DNA of 64,000 bases from Meandrina meandrites (GCA_963693305.1 OY855908.1:2463501-2527500); one strand, 5' to 3'. Positions 43,501-56,360 are shown, numbered from the stretch's first letter. Made by a program: numbers and translations. The notes: generated by a model not told the origin, from the letters alone.

Positions 43501-46500
43501 AGCAAACCATCAAAAAAAGACATGATTCTGCAATTTGGTTGCACGTATCCTAAGTCTTAAACAGGAAGGTGAATCCTTTACTGATTGAACACTGTGCCGA
43601 ATTCAGTAAGAAGGCTTTAACGATTAGATTAATTTAATACCAATATTGTTCGGCTGCAACAAGTCCAACGATTTTATTTTCTAGTGGTTCAAAACCCACA
43701 CTTAACGTAACCACACCTCAATTACTCCCGTATATCACATGCAAATGACAGAACTAGGAAGGCGGGAAAACACACGTCAGCCACTGAGAAATAAAATGCA
43801 AACAGCGGAAACAAACACAATGTTTACATTTTGTTTCTCGTTAAATTAAAATGGCCAAAGAACAAGAGTGTTTATGAAGCCACTGAGAAGACTGTCGGCA
43901 GCAACCGAATCATGCAAGCCTGGTTAAAAGCGTGATGCAAACGAAACAACAAAATAAAGAAGATTTACTTCAAGGACTTAACTACTAAACTACTTAACTG
44001 TAATAAGGTTGGCCACTCGTGCCGTATTTCACAATTCAATCCCTATTCATATTTCCCTTCTGGGCCTTTTAAAGCAAACCTCATCCTATCCGTGACATGC
44101 AAATTTTGAGTTTGGAATTCGAAAGAGAGATATTATATTTCACTATCATTTATAGAATTCAATATATTACTCCATTCATCCTCTACAGGAGATGATCGAA
44201 TTACATCTGATCGAGCACGCGGGACCAGCTCGGTTTATCCTGCTGTATATGCTCGATGCGATCAGAGTAATCAATAAAGAAATAGTTTTTATTTGTTTTA
44301 CTTTTGTTGTTTGTTGCTCGTTGTTTATTGTTTGTCGCTTCAGTTGTTTTTTTTTTTTGCATGGTTTCGGTAGTAAAAGGGCGTTTCCGTATCACAACTC
44401 TTATTGGAATCATGTTAGCAGCCAAGGGCAGATGTTTCCACACCGCGATTGATTCATGTGCTCACCGAGACTTTAATGGTTCTCTTTTTAGTTTGCCGCC
44501 GGAACCAAGCGAGGACCCTCTCCGACTTAGCCTGAATCTTGGAAGGAAAACAAGGAAGACTTTTAAAAGTAGAACCGGATTTAGCAGCGTTTTGCTTTTA
44601 TACATACGTTTTATCAGCATAACGTGTGTCGTTCAGTTCAATTGAGCCTGAGGTCCAACAAGGTATTTCAACTTTCATTTACGTGAACTGAAAGGACAAT
44701 AAAACTGCCCATGACTTTAGAGTGGTTACAACGCGGTCTTGAAAAAAAAAATCCGCTAGGGAGTAGATTCATCAAAGTGGGCGAACCTTTTTCTTTTTAA
44801 TTCGGGACTGTGGTCATGCACAACAACGTTATTAGCTTTTCTCGTATAGCAGACAGTTCACAAGTCCGTTTAGAAAACAAATTAGCAAAACATCTGTTTT
44901 TCAGTCGGTTTTTGTTAGAAGATTTCTCCGTTTATTCTGCTTCTTCAGCCGTAAGTGGCACACGGATAACATTTTAGAGACACTTCACCGATATCAATAT
45001 GTGTGTTTTGTCCAATTCTCTATTTTCTGTTTGAAACAAAGTACCCAAGTACCCGGGAAAGTACTCATGCAGTATTTTCACCAGCGGCTTAGCTACACTT
45101 ATATTCATCTCATTTCATTTTAGAACCAAGATTCTCACAAAGTTTCCTATTATTCTATTTTTTTTCATCTCACTTCATTTCAGAACCAAGATTCTCACAA
45201 ACCTTCCTACTATTTTATTTTTTGGTCAGTACTTTTTAATCGACAGCCAGAAAATGCATGTCAACTTTATCGCCCATTTTCGCGCCATTAGAAGCTTACC
45301 CGACGAAGGGCGTACGCCACTATGAGCTGTAATGTTACGCATATTCCTCTGACTTGCTCGGAATGTCGAGAATTACAAGCGGGGCAAAAAGAAACCGACT
45401 GAACGGAAAAACACACCCCAGAATCGCAGTACATTACTTACAAACAATCCAAAAACCAACTGGGCTAGCGATGTGTTTAGAGTCGCATTAGAATTAATTT
45501 GAGACGTCGGGTTAGTGTATGTCAGTATGACACTCAAAACAACGAGTAGGCAATAAACGAAAATTAATCAACACAACAGGTCGCACGATTTTGCGGTTGA
45601 AGACATTTTCCAGAGTCGCGGCTATTTGCGTCTGTGTCCATCACCATTATCAATGTCAGATTTGTATCTCAATTGTGATTAGAAATAAAAGGAGCCGGCA
45701 ATAAACAGGAAATTTTCGCGACAAAAATCTGTGAAAAGAGCGCGTGACAGGACCGGAAATAATTCACACTGTGTGAGTTCTCAACCTGTCCTTCACGTCC
45801 ACCAAAATAAAAATAAGGAAAATCGCAATATATTAGCGGGAAATCTCCCTAGAGCAACTTCATCGATGAATTTCATCCCGACAAAACTGAATAAAAATTT
45901 ACCAAGAGCGAAGATGGGAAAATGTTGCTAAGATGTCGGCATAATTCGCCACTGTCCTCAAGGTTTTTATAATGCAATTAACAGTCCTATCAAGTGTTTT
46001 CAAGAGTCTTATTTCAGACAACATCCGGTCTTAAAATGCCCTCTTGAAATAAACTGAATATGTTTCTTCAGCGCATTGGCCATGTCATTCATTTTGTAAC
46101 CTTTTGAATTCTTTACTTGGTGACTTGAAAATGTTACTGTCACTTGAATATTCCTCTTTGCCTTCTTGCTGCGCTCCGCAGATAAATATTTCCAGATGAT
46201 GAGGAAGTGTTGTATCCCATCGGCGGTTTCTTTGTAGTTGTGACTCAACGCAACTGTGGAGAATCCTGGCGTCGCTGTGCTGTGTTTATCACAGGTCAAA
46301 GTGTTGCAAGGCGGTTCAAAACCTTGACTTGGGCGAAAATGTCGCACTTCGTCAGGTTTGTAAGAATCGCAATGAAAATGTTCTGAGAGCTGCGGTGGGT
46401 GTCTGCGTGGGAAATAAACTGCGCCAAAAAGAAGCTAGAGTAAATAAACACGCCTAATGGATTGCCCATTGCATAAACTCTTCAATATTTGCAGAACAGC

Positions 46501-46830
46501 GACAAATAAAACAATTGAGCTCGATTCGAAAGCAATCAGCGAAAACACACAAAAGTGAGATTTCTCAAGGACGTCCTCGAGTACAAGACATGATCTAAAC
46601 ATACTCAAAGGAAAATGGCGGCGGTTGGAGCAATTTCCGATATTTCAGAACCCCTCACTCCCCCTATCTGCTAAACGTTAGTGCCGAAAATATGACGCAT
46701 TGCGATCTTCCGACTGTAAAAAGCCGCGTTTTGATGGACATTTGGGGTATTGGTTGCAAACTTCAAAGACAGCGACTTCTAACCGTGGAGTGTATCTATC
46801 TCGGTGTTGACAGATTCCCACAAAGGGTGG
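43500..46830. other. 5' flank of Mox copy 2, no gene seen
   Basis: Apart from the 60-bp tandem duplication at 45105-45223 this holds no bounded element. A minus-strand open frame at 46009-46347 lacks recognisable domains and splice support and was not called. Confidence 0.45.
45105..45223 (+). repeat. tandem duplication, 60-bp period, two copies
   Basis: TCATCTCATTTCATTTTAGAACCAAG begins one copy and TCATCTCACTTCATTTCAGAACCAAG the next, exactly 60 bases apart, with about six substitutions over the unit. Confidence 0.8.
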
Positions 46831-46832
46831 CT

Positions 46833-46840
46833 TATTTAAA
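46833..46840 (+). promoter_or_regulatory. candidate TATA box of Mox copy 2
   Basis: TATTTAAA in context GGCTTATTTAAAGACTGCC, 56 bases upstream of the ATG. Spacing would allow a short 5' leader of about 30 bases. No equally good TATA was seen at the other two Mox genes. Confidence 0.4.
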
Positions 46841-46895
46841 GACTGCCGCCGCGACAAAGCGAACGTAAATCGGATCGTCGAGAGCTAATACAAAT

Positions 46896-47256
46896 ATGTA
46901 TGATTTCTACTCGACGAATTTCGGCTATCAAGCGCCGTCTTATCCCAGCACTTACGGCTACAGCAGCCCAGATATGAACTCATCTTGTTCGTATCGCTTT
47001 CCAAGCTACGGATTCCACACGGGTCCCATTCACGCAACTGGTGTTCCGACCTACCAGCCATGCGAGCGCGTCCCAAACGTCCCAAGAGTAGATGGCATCA
47101 GAATGGCCGACAACACACCCTCGAGGCCCGACTTCTGTACAAAAACGCTTCACCATTTTCCTCCTACTCCTCCGCCAAATATGAACACGGTCAACTGCGC
47201 TGATGAGCCACAAAAAAAGCAATGCATTGACAAATTGCTGGAGGATAGCGACGAAG
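46896..47256 (+). CDS. Mox: Mox (Meox-class) homeobox gene copy 2, exon 1
   Basis: ATG at 46896 (AATACAAATATG). It encodes 120 residues plus one base. The sequence is Tyr/Ser/Pro-rich (MYDFYSTNFGYQAPSYPSTY at the start), then FPPTPPPNMNTV and an acidic end, LLEDSDE. The donor GAAG|GTAAGT is consensus and leaves phase 1, as in the other two copies. The N-terminus lacks the MYPR start and the PPPLSH motif shared by copies 1 and 3, consistent with an older split. The full protein is 209 residues. Confidence 0.85.
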
Positions 47257-49635
47257 GTAAGTTCAGCTCAGTCGAAAATTTTGATTGACGAGTATTTTTC
47301 TACACGAAAATTCACAATGCAAAACGTAGGATTTATTTCCTGTTTCTTTTAAATGTTATGTTAGCTCGACCTTGTGAACTATTAATTGTACATCCAGATC
47401 TGGAAAATGCGTTTTTAATGTCGTAAACGAAAAGAAAACAGTTTTGAAATGTAGGTCGCTTGCTCGTCAGTTAGCTATCTTGAAAAAGGTTGTACTGTGC
47501 GGAATTAGACCAAAGCTGCCTGTAAATCACTTAATTAAAACTAGTTTGGCTGCAAAACAAATTCGTCTGAAATTAGGTTCAAACGCACGGCAAAAATTTT
47601 CGAAGAATTGCATTCGGTCGCCTGGTTAACATGAGACAACACATTAAACCGTTAACCATTTTATCAGTTCGCGTTTTCAAGGAATGCATATCTAGATAAA
47701 CCTCATGTCGGCGTTTGTACAGCATTTGCTAAGCGTAAGCCCAGCTTCAGCTTATTCTTCTCTTTTGGTATATATAAGAGTATAGACCTTCGATCCGTGA
47801 CCCAATCAGCAGGGAATAGGATGTGCAGTCGGAACTATACTTTGTAGAAGAAAATACTTTGTTTCTCGGCTTTGTTGCCCTGGAGCTACAAAACAAGAAA
47901 TAAGGAGTTTGGTGTACCTTAATGTCGTTGTCGGTTAGATTAACATAATCAGTGGCAAATCCAATCGTGTAATTGCGTGGATATGGAAAGGACACAAAAT
48001 CAAAAGAGGAAATCTCCTTCAGCAGCCTTCAGTACCACGCACGTACTGCAGTACTGAAGTTTTTCTTTTCCTTCTGATCTGATTTCTTGTTTAGCCTCAT
48101 TTTTATTGGATATCTGGTCTTCCTTTAACTATCAGGTTAGATTTAAAAGAAGTGCGTGTCGAAATTTCAGCATAATCGCATCCTCTGGACAATCCTTGCG
48201 AAACCAGAATTATGTCAATGTGTGCGTGCACTTGCCGACTTCATGTCGGAACTGACAAAACAGGAGTGGCCACAAGAGTTCTGATGGTTATAAGTGATCT
48301 TTTGCAGTCGGAATATCCAAGAAAATAATGGCATCCTGAGTTCTCGAACATATTAAGGTCTAAGGCTACAGAAATCGGGTTGGAGAATAATTTCGGAGGT
48401 AAAACTGCAGTGTTCAACTGATCATGCATGAGTGAAGCAAACCTGCAAACGAAACGAATTTTGGATCGAGCTATATCGGGAAGCTTGAGAAATCAAGGGC
48501 TCAAAAAATCGGGGTTTTACTGTGCAGTACATGAAACATCTTTTCCGCAGTGGCGGAAAGTATTCTGGATCATTCTGTGAAGGGACAGATACAAAACAAG
48601 AAAAGTAGGGGCTATACGCCGCAGGAGATTCTGTCGGCTAGTCAGTCATCTCAAAACGAATGTTGTCTGTCAAAGTTAACCAGGAAATTTCCCATCGCAG
48701 GCTGATCCTTTCATAGTCTCTTTCGCAGCCTTTTTTTGGGATTTGATATCCAAAATTTAAGAACGACTCCGAAGGAGACTAATGCTTTCACTGAACAGTT
48801 ATTTCAAAATAGTGGCGAGGTCTGCTTGAACAAGAAGAAATTTCTACTTGAAGTCTTTAATTCCAGATTTGTCTATTTTCGGTTTCTTGTTTTCGCCAGT
48901 AGTTTTTTCCTCTTCTTGAGAGTATTCCTGAAGTGTACTGAGGTTTTCGTACACTGAATGCACGACTGAATGACATCGAAAGTAACAACTAGAAACTTGA
49001 AAAAAATGCTGTGCGGTTTAAGTGGAAGTAGGAAATTCGTGATAAATATTGTAACAATATGGAAGATACTGATATATGTATTCCTCATGTCGGCTTTCAG
49101 TAATCATACCTATTTTGATAAACTCATCTACAATCTTTGTTTTTGACTTTCGATACCAAATCTTTACGTGTATTATCATATAGAATCTCTATGAAGCTTG
49201 GCTATTAGAAAAGTTCAAAAGAAGTTAGGGATTTATATTCTTTGATCTATCAGTTTTAAGTCTTGTGTGCTGTCTGCACTATTTTATAACGACTCTAAAG
49301 TTTCACCACATTATACCAAGGCAAATATCAATGTATATTTTTTAGCACGTCAGTTTCTGCTATAACACAAGTTTTTCTAAGTCAGCACTGAAATACATAG
49401 TGTTGCTAGATTTTACTGAAGTAACATTCCCAGCGTAAGCTTGATCAGATGCACTCCCAAAGGGTCCCAAGTATCCACAAGCTAAACTATGAAACAAAAC
49501 CCAATTTATTTTTGGTACAAAGCTGAGAAGCAAACAGTACCACAAGAAAATACGTACTGCTCAATAGCTTTCATTTGAATGGTCATAAAACAAGGCAGAG
49601 TTAAATAAAATTCAAAAATAATTTTTATTTTTCAG
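47257..49635 (+). other. intron of Mox copy 2 (2.38 kb)
   Basis: It starts GTAAGT and ends TTTTATTTTTCAG. It is the shortest of the three Mox introns. No nested gene or bounded mobile element was seen. Confidence 0.75.
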
Positions 49636-49904
49636 ATGAAAAAACAGAAGGATCTAAGAGCAAGTCAAGAAAGGAAAGAACAGTATTCACAAAGTATCAG
49701 CTTCATGAGCTGGAAAAGGAGTTCGGCCGTAATAACTACCTGTCAAGACTGAGAAGATATGAAGTGGCAGTGAGTTTGGATTTAACCGAGAGGCAAGTCA
49801 AAGTTTGGTTCCAGAACCGAAGGATGAAATGGAAAAGAGTGAGAGGAGGATTACCGCCCAAGAAATCAGCAAGTGTGGATCAAATGGAATTAGCAATTTA
49901 TTGA
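49636..49904 (+). CDS. Mox: Mox (Meox-class) homeobox gene copy 2, exon 2 with homeodomain
   Basis: This exon enters in phase 1 and runs to TGA at 49902-49904. The homeodomain is at residues 131-190 (DNA 49665-49844): [20 protein letters not shown], then [14 protein letters not shown], then [19 protein letters not shown]. It differs from copy 1 at 10 of 60 positions (1, 7, 11, 13, 14, 18, 21, 27, 34, 60). Helix 3 and DNA-contact residues Arg5, Gln50 and Asn51 are unchanged. The tail is short ([18 protein letters not shown]). It is an active-looking Mox transcription factor. Confidence 0.93.
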
Positions 49905-50174
49905 ACAATGCAACGCTTAATGTAATTATTTTTTTTTTATTACTTATCGTTCACTCCTTAAAAAAGTCCAAAATTCCTCGGTGTATAGATTTCGTTGTTA
50001 AGTTCTTAAGGCTGTAAAACACTGAGATGATTGCAACGTTGTTTTCAGTTTTCATAGCCTCGCTTTCATTCGCAAAGCTTGTTTGATTGACATCAACCCA
50101 GTTGATTATTTCCTTTACTCTCCTAACTTGCATTCTTGAAAATGTGTTACAAATATTAGGAGAAATCAGAAGAA

Positions 50175-50338
50175 CATCGCCGTAGGATTGAAAGAATTAA
50201 GACTGATTGTTGTTTTATTTGTAAATATGACTTTCCAGTTTTCTAAATCGCCGTAGGACTGAAAGAATTAAGGCTTAAACGTTTTCACTGTTTCTATGAT
50301 TGTTGTTTGTAAATATGACGTTCCAGTTTTCTAAATTT
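50175..50338 (+). repeat. tandem duplication in the likely 3' UTR of Mox copy 2
   Basis: ATCGCCGTAGGATTGAAAGA at 50175 recurs at 50247 as ATCGCCGTAGGACTGAAAGA. The shared downstream part, TTTGTAAATATGAC(T/G)TTCC, is also duplicated. The second unit has an extra 20 bases. Confidence 0.75.
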
Positions 50339-50942
50339 AGTTTGTTTTACCACAATCATCCACCCAACGGTTAGGTCATTTATCTGGTAGACTAGACTTT
50401 GGAGATTTTAGACAATTTAATTAAATTAGGTTTGTTTGCAGCGCCGCATCATATGGACGTGTTAAATGGTATTTCCTCTTGGATTTTTTCTTTTTAAAAT
50501 ATAGATTCAGTGGTATTGGAAAGCAGCCAGAGAGCTTAGTTTAGCAGGGTTTCCGTCTTTATATGGCTGTATGGAAGCTTATGATTTCAATGACTTTTCT
50601 CCCTAAACATTCTTACGCAAAATTTATCTTTTCAGTAATCAGTGTAGTTTTATCTTCTAGAAGAAATCATTTCAACGTTTCTCGGGTTGTACACTTGTAA
50701 TGAGTAGCCATGCACATAATATAATATAAGCACATAATTTTAAGAGTTCAAACGGAATCTTTGTTTGACGCTATTTATTGTCAGTTATCTCAGATTATTT
50801 ACAAGTCAATGCTAATATGAAAAAATATATATATTTACAAAGAAAAAATGCAGTGTAGCGAGCGTGATTGATATCATTTAAGTAGAATTTTATGTTATTC
50901 AAATGCATTTTTTGCTACAGCAATTTAAGTGAGATGAGTGAA

Positions 50943-50948
50943 AATAAA
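50943..50948 (+). terminator. candidate poly(A) signal of Mox copy 2
   Basis: AATAAA about 1.04 kb after the stop codon. Another AATAAA lies about 90 bases further on. If used, the 50175-50338 duplication is in the transcript. Confidence 0.35.
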
Positions 50949-51378
50949 GTTAGACCAAGCACGAGAGTGGTACCTGTTCGCGATGTGAAGCAATTGCAGT
51001 AAAATCATTTTCCACCTCAGCTCTAAACTATGAAATAAACAGACAAATGGTCGAGTAATGATCACAATTTTCGAGTGTACCTTTGGAATCCCAAGTGTTC
51101 ATTCCATGATATAAATAAATCTTGCTTTTATATATGAAATGGTATTTTAAACTTTTCATAAAAAAAATCACGCGAATCGCACAAATACATTTTGTTGCGA
51201 AATTTTCTGTTTACATTTTTCACATAACACGACTTCCAGCCAATCGGGACACGCCTTATGTTTCATTACTTTATGAAGCCCTTCAGTAATTATTTTTGAC
51301 GGCAGTAGCGTGACATAGCAATGCCCTAACCGTCCGGAATCGAATTATCACAAATCACGTATAACTTAGTCCGTGCTA

Positions 51379-51879
51379 CAGTCGAAGCTCTCTTAACGGA
51401 CACTCTCGTAAGCGGACAGCTCTACTTACGGCCGCCTTGTTTGAAACCCCGTTTTAAATCCCATACAAACTCTGTAGTTTTACATTCTCGTAAGCGGACA
51501 TTCCCGTTAGCGACCGCGGACACTTTCAGAGGTTACGACTTAGAATTTTCCTTCGTTTTTAAGCTACCGTAAGCGGACACCCGAAAGAGAATCCTATTAA
51601 CAACCACTGTATCTAGTTTTAATCAATCGACTTCACATCGCCGTTCGTCACAATGATTTTACAGTAATTACAGTACCATATTTCAGTGTTTGTTTTGTCG
51701 TCATCCACGTCCAGTTACAATACGGTATTTATTGTTAGCTGGGCAAGCTCCTGTAAGCGGCCATCTATCCCCTACACCTCTAGTGGCCGCTCACGAGAAC
51801 CATTCTTGTAAGCGGCCAGCTCCAGTTGCGGACACTTTTTTGGCGTCCCGAGGGTGTCCGCTTACGAGAGCTTCGACTG
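51379..51879. mobile_element. 501-bp TA-flanked MITE (Tc1/mariner/pogo-like)
   Basis: The termini are CAGTCGAAGCTCTC and its exact complement, each flanked by TA (51377-51378 and 51880-51881). Inverted similarity continues about 13 further bases. The interior carries at least five copies of a TAAGCGG(A/C)C word plus the inverted form near the right end. It has no transposase. The TA duplication and CAGTC start are typical of pogo/Tigger-type elements. Confidence 0.8.
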
Positions 51880-51881
51880 TA

Positions 51882-53011
51882 TTTAATAAGGACGGGCCAT
51901 TACAAATAACCAGACGGGGTGAATTCCTGAAAAAAAAATTTCTGCAAGCGGTTGTGCTTTAAAAAAATATTCGTGTAATGGAGAAAAAAAGTCCTGCAGA
52001 TGAGTAGGACTCCAAAAAAATCCTGCACCGAAAGCTTTTTACCCCCCTCCGGTTATTTCTAATGGTCCGTCCTTGGTAGGCTCGATCGCTTACCAGCCGC
52101 TTGTTAGGGGAATACGAGCCAGGAACAAATATCAGACACGAGAGAGCGGCGAAAATCGAACCTATCATTAGCTAGTATAGTCACAAGTCCCAGCGATGAA
52201 ACTAAGAATTTATGGCTTTTATTTTTACTTTGAGAAATTATCAACTTCTTTGCTAATGTCGCTAATTGGTCTTCCAATGTGCTCAGAACTCCAGGGCTGG
52301 CCATGCACCGATTCTCTACGTCACGTCAATTCACAAAATGGAAGTGTGTCCATTGCAGCACAGTTTTGTCGTTCTCGTAAACCTGAAGAGATAGAAAAGC
52401 CCATTAAAAACGTCTTTGTCTAGTTGAGGTCCTAACATCAATACACTACGCGATCGCCAAGGAGAATTGGCAGTTTCGAAACTGGATCTGGCAGATTACA
52501 GTGCACATTCCATTTTAGTGTTCCTTGTTATTTCAGTTATGGGATGGAAGTAATTATGTTTTTCGAAGTGTTATTTTGTTTACTTTTTTCGCACTCACGG
52601 CAATTTATTAATCACACAATGGAAACGAGGTGTTTTTAAATCACTTATACATATTTATTTGATTAGGACATCCAGTAATCTCTGCAAACCACCGTTTGAC
52701 GACCTTTTCAAGATGATGGCGAGAGGTCGACCCACAATCTACAGTCTACACCAGTTGTCATAAATAGTAACCATTGTTTCTTTTGGTCAGTTTTGCTGTA
52801 ATGCTGACAGCCAAAAAGGCATAACACCCTGGAAACAGACATACTGGAGTATATCTTTCACTTCAGTTGATGATTTCTTCTCATACAACAGACCACCAAA
52901 CTATCACGTCCCTTTCACACAGAGCAACAGTACAATAGGCATAAACTAAAGATTATTCACCGCCAATTGATTCACACAATTCATCAATGTTTTTCCTTGT
53001 CCCCTAGTCCT
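51882..53011. other. intergenic, no gene seen
   Basis: Just right of the TA-flanked element, minus-strand A-rich and GGGGGTAAAAAG-type sequence near 52000-52050 looks repeat-like. No supported exon. Confidence 0.4.
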
Positions 53012-53078
53012 TGCCAGCGTAGCTTGGCGTTCTTTCTCGCTCTCCCTGACTTACTAGAACGCCAAGCTACGCTGGCTA
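53012..53078. mobile_element. 67-bp foldback with 21-bp perfect arms and target duplication
   Basis: GCCAGCGTAGCTTGGCGTTCT (53013-53033) and its perfect complement (53056-53076) surround a 22-base loop. The direct repeat CCCTAGTCC flanks it (53002-53010 and 53079-53087). Confidence 0.75.
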
Positions 53079-53560
53079 CCCTAGTCCTAGAAGGCGTAGC
53101 TTCAGAAACAATGAGCTCAAAACAATGAACTCATATTAGCAGCTGTCAGTTACAATGTGCCACACGTTTTCCAAAAACTCGACGACTTCGATGTCAACAC
53201 CATGTTTATGTCTTTTTATGGAACCGACTTTATGCCACTTTCTTTGTTAATCCAGCGAGGAAGCACAGATAAGCTTATCTCCGGTTTTCGTGGGCGATCA
53301 TAGTAATTTGGACCACCAGCTTCGAAACACATGTTCTCAGGGTTCGCTCTTATCTGCACACTCTTGTCTTGTCACGGACAACTTTAGTTCCACTGTGATC
53401 CACCCCACCTGAAGCTGTTAAAGGCAACCGACCGACAGAAGGTATGAGCCCACGTCTTTAAACTTGAATACACATTTCTCAATATTCATTTTACATCCTT
53501 TCGGGTAGCGGTTTGTTAAGAGTGGTTAACTTATCTCAAAAGTAGTGGCTTGTCCAAGCT

Positions 53561-53660
53561 TCGCGTGCGTGAGTTTAGTTTGGAGAGCACGAAGCCGTAA
53601 AGAGCTGCTTGAGGCGAGAGCCTCCATCTTCTCTCTCGAGTGCTCTCCAAACTCTCAAGC
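53561..53660. repeat. imperfect inverted repeat around TTTGGAGAGCAC
   Basis: TTTGGAGAGCAC at 53579-53590 pairs exactly with 53640-53651. Outer arms (AAGCTTCGCG...GTGAG and CTCTCAAGCT) pair partly. It is a foldback remnant. Confidence 0.55.
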
Positions 53661-56200
53661 TAGTGCAATTACAAACAGCTAAAACGTGAACCAATGGGCA
53701 ATGGGCTACGTACATGAATCAATTTCTCTTGTATAACATAATGAACAGGGATCGGGAAAATTTGGGACAGCTGACATAATGAAACTGGGGGTAGTGGCAC
53801 ATTTTCATACAGACGGATAGAAAACAAATTCCATGCAATTCGTTTCAATGTAATCCTGTTTTGATAATTCGTGCTTTTTGGCATTGAAGTTCTTCTTTTG
53901 TGTCCAACTACGGTTTTAAACCGGCCATTATTTTTAGTTAGGTAGTTTTATGACAAATGTATATGGAACAGATTCTCCGAAAACAATGATCGACCTGAGC
54001 CCCTTTATTAACTAGCAGGGCAAATCATTCTTCAGTCATTCTCCTCGAGTGAATTTATGTAGCGGTTGTGCAATGACAGAATGACGTTTATTTGTTCATT
54101 ACTAATTTATTGATATTGTTGTTTTAAAACATGGTGCTTTTTTACCTATTTAACTACTAATAATTATAAAGCCGTACCACCAATGTAAATGACCGGATTA
54201 CACACACTAACGAAGTTGTTCAGTCATGGGAAAGACGCTTAACCTATACAGCTGGTGATCTTTATTTGCCGCAGCGATCATATCACAAAGTCGAACATAA
54301 TAACTGAATTTTGTTCTGGTATTTTTAGAACATTGTTGGCTAAAATTACCCTTTGATCTTTATTTTTGTCTTCAGGTGTTGCAGATGTTATACGTTAACT
54401 ATGAGCCCCGTTACCTAGCAACAGTGGTTTGGTTGTGTGTATCCAGCGGCCCCGCACGACTCCCTTAAATTTAATTGGTGATCGATTCGCTCGTAACATA
54501 CCAGCAAAATTTCAATTCACTAAAATGTGTTCTTCATAAGTTCTAAGTTCTTGAGATAGTAATATTTAGAATGTTCAAACAATGGCGGCCTAAAAAGGCA
54601 CAATGAATTGAAAACTGATGATTCGTAGATGTCACTGAATTACTCTTACAAACAAAGAATTGTCCGTCATCAACTTGATAACAAATACTTTAACTAAAAT
54701 ATCTTCAAATGATTTCAATCTCTACCGCTAAGAATGATCAGAATGGCTAGAATGACAATTTCCTAAAATTAAATTGTAAAAAAAAAATGGTATTGAGCAA
54801 CAAACCACTTGGAAACTGAAGGACATCTTTAGTTGCTAAGCTAAGTAGCAACTTTGCAAACTTGTTTTATGCCCTCCCCCAGCTGCAGTAAGCTTGCAGG
54901 CGGGAAGAAAAAGGGTCCATCCTGTTAGAGATATATCCTTAAAAACAACCAATACACAAACGACACAAACTGACCGAACTTACTTAAAGCAGTTCTGTGC
55001 CTTAAAGGTTTGTCACCTAAGACATTACTTAAGTAAAAAAAATTGTTCATGCCCGTTCCTTGTACATGTGTTTGATAATGGCTTTCTTTGTTGTTGAAAA
55101 TTTTAAATCTTTGGTCTTGATCGGGGTATTAACTAGCTCCAGCGAAATATATTGCCCATTCAAAATTTGGAAACATTATTTTGCGAATGTGAGCAAACGT
55201 TCTTTGCACAAAGTGTCCCGTTCAGCTTCTAAAACATGCTCTAATATTTAATTACAAAAAAGCAACGGTTAAAAAAATTTGAAAAGGTAATTTGTAACTT
55301 GGTAAAATTATTTCCGATAATACATCTTGTACTTGTGGTTTAATATAATTTCCAAAAGAGGTCACAAGCGGCACAAGCACATGAATCAAGGTTAAACTGT
55401 GTAACACTGGACAAACTTGTTAGTTGTAAAATTGTTTTTTTGTGAGTGGACAAGACAAGTGAAAAGCCGACATGTCGGCAGAATACCTTACTGAGTGACT
55501 ACCTAATTTATTCTTGAATGTTTGAGGGGGCAAGAGCATGCTAATGAAAGTCCAACTGAAAGACACGCAGTTGGAACAGCAAGCACACGCTGGCACCGCT
55601 GAGCACTTGTAAACCTCCGCGCCGCGCGAACCGGAATTTCTTCACCTCAGCAAGGGACTAATTTATCAATGCTGCGAGTTTGAGGGGGCAAGATTTGATT
55701 GTTTCCTAGAATCAAACTGTGGATGAGTGACACGATGGTAGGAACATACCTTGCATAGGTCGGCATGAATGTATATCGCTTAGGCGACATCACGTTCAGT
55801 TGTTACTGTGTACTTACGGAAGGATATCGTGACATGGTGTGTAAAGGTCAATTACTTTTCAAGAACGTTTTCCGGGATTCTCAGCAAACCGTTAACAACG
55901 GACACTAAGTCATTTTCTTACGCACTTTTTCACAGTTACTGAGGAGTGGAGAATAGCAGAGTTGAACAGCCTTTATTCCAATTTTTATTCGCAATTCTAA
56001 AAGAACTGGCTACTAAAAATTGGAGCGAGAGTGAGAGAAATAATTACAAGCATTTGTTTTGTTTTTGTTGTTAAGGCTCTTGTTTTGTTTTTGACAACAC
56101 GGCAAGCCGATGATTATGTGATGATTATATTAGAAAGGGAAGTAAAAAGAACATGAATCAAGATCAAGTGAATACACTGTACTACAGAACATTGAAGCAA
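53661..56200. other. intergenic, no gene seen
   Basis: It contains two copies of GTTTGAGGGGGCAAGA (about 55519 and 55678) and a small hairpin (55551-55575, TCCAACTG / CAGTTGGA). No supported exon or bounded element. Confidence 0.4.
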
Positions 56201-56352
56201 GTAGCCTGTTCCAGGCTCTCGGTTGTTGGAGGCAAGCAAAAAAAGCGGGCGAGCGAGGAAAGTCAGGAATAAAAGACGGGATCCCCTCGATTTCTCCTCG
56301 CTCGCCCGCTTTTTTCGCTCGCCCCTAACTACCGAGAGCCTGGAACAGGTTA
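56201..56352. mobile_element. 152-bp foldback element with 8-bp target duplication
   Basis: CCTGTTCCAGGCTCTCGGT (56205-56223) and its perfect complement (56331-56349) form the outer arms. The inner GCGGGCGAGCGAGGA pairs with TCCTCGCTCGCCCGC. TGAAGCAA flanks both sides (56193-56200 and 56353-56360). The left end GTAGCCTG matches other foldbacks in this window. Confidence 0.8.
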
Positions 56353-56360
56353 TGAAGCAA

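Noticed and set aside
46009..46347. 112-codon minus-strand open frame upstream of Mox copy 2
   Set aside because: No known motif and no splice support. It ends close to repeat-like DNA.
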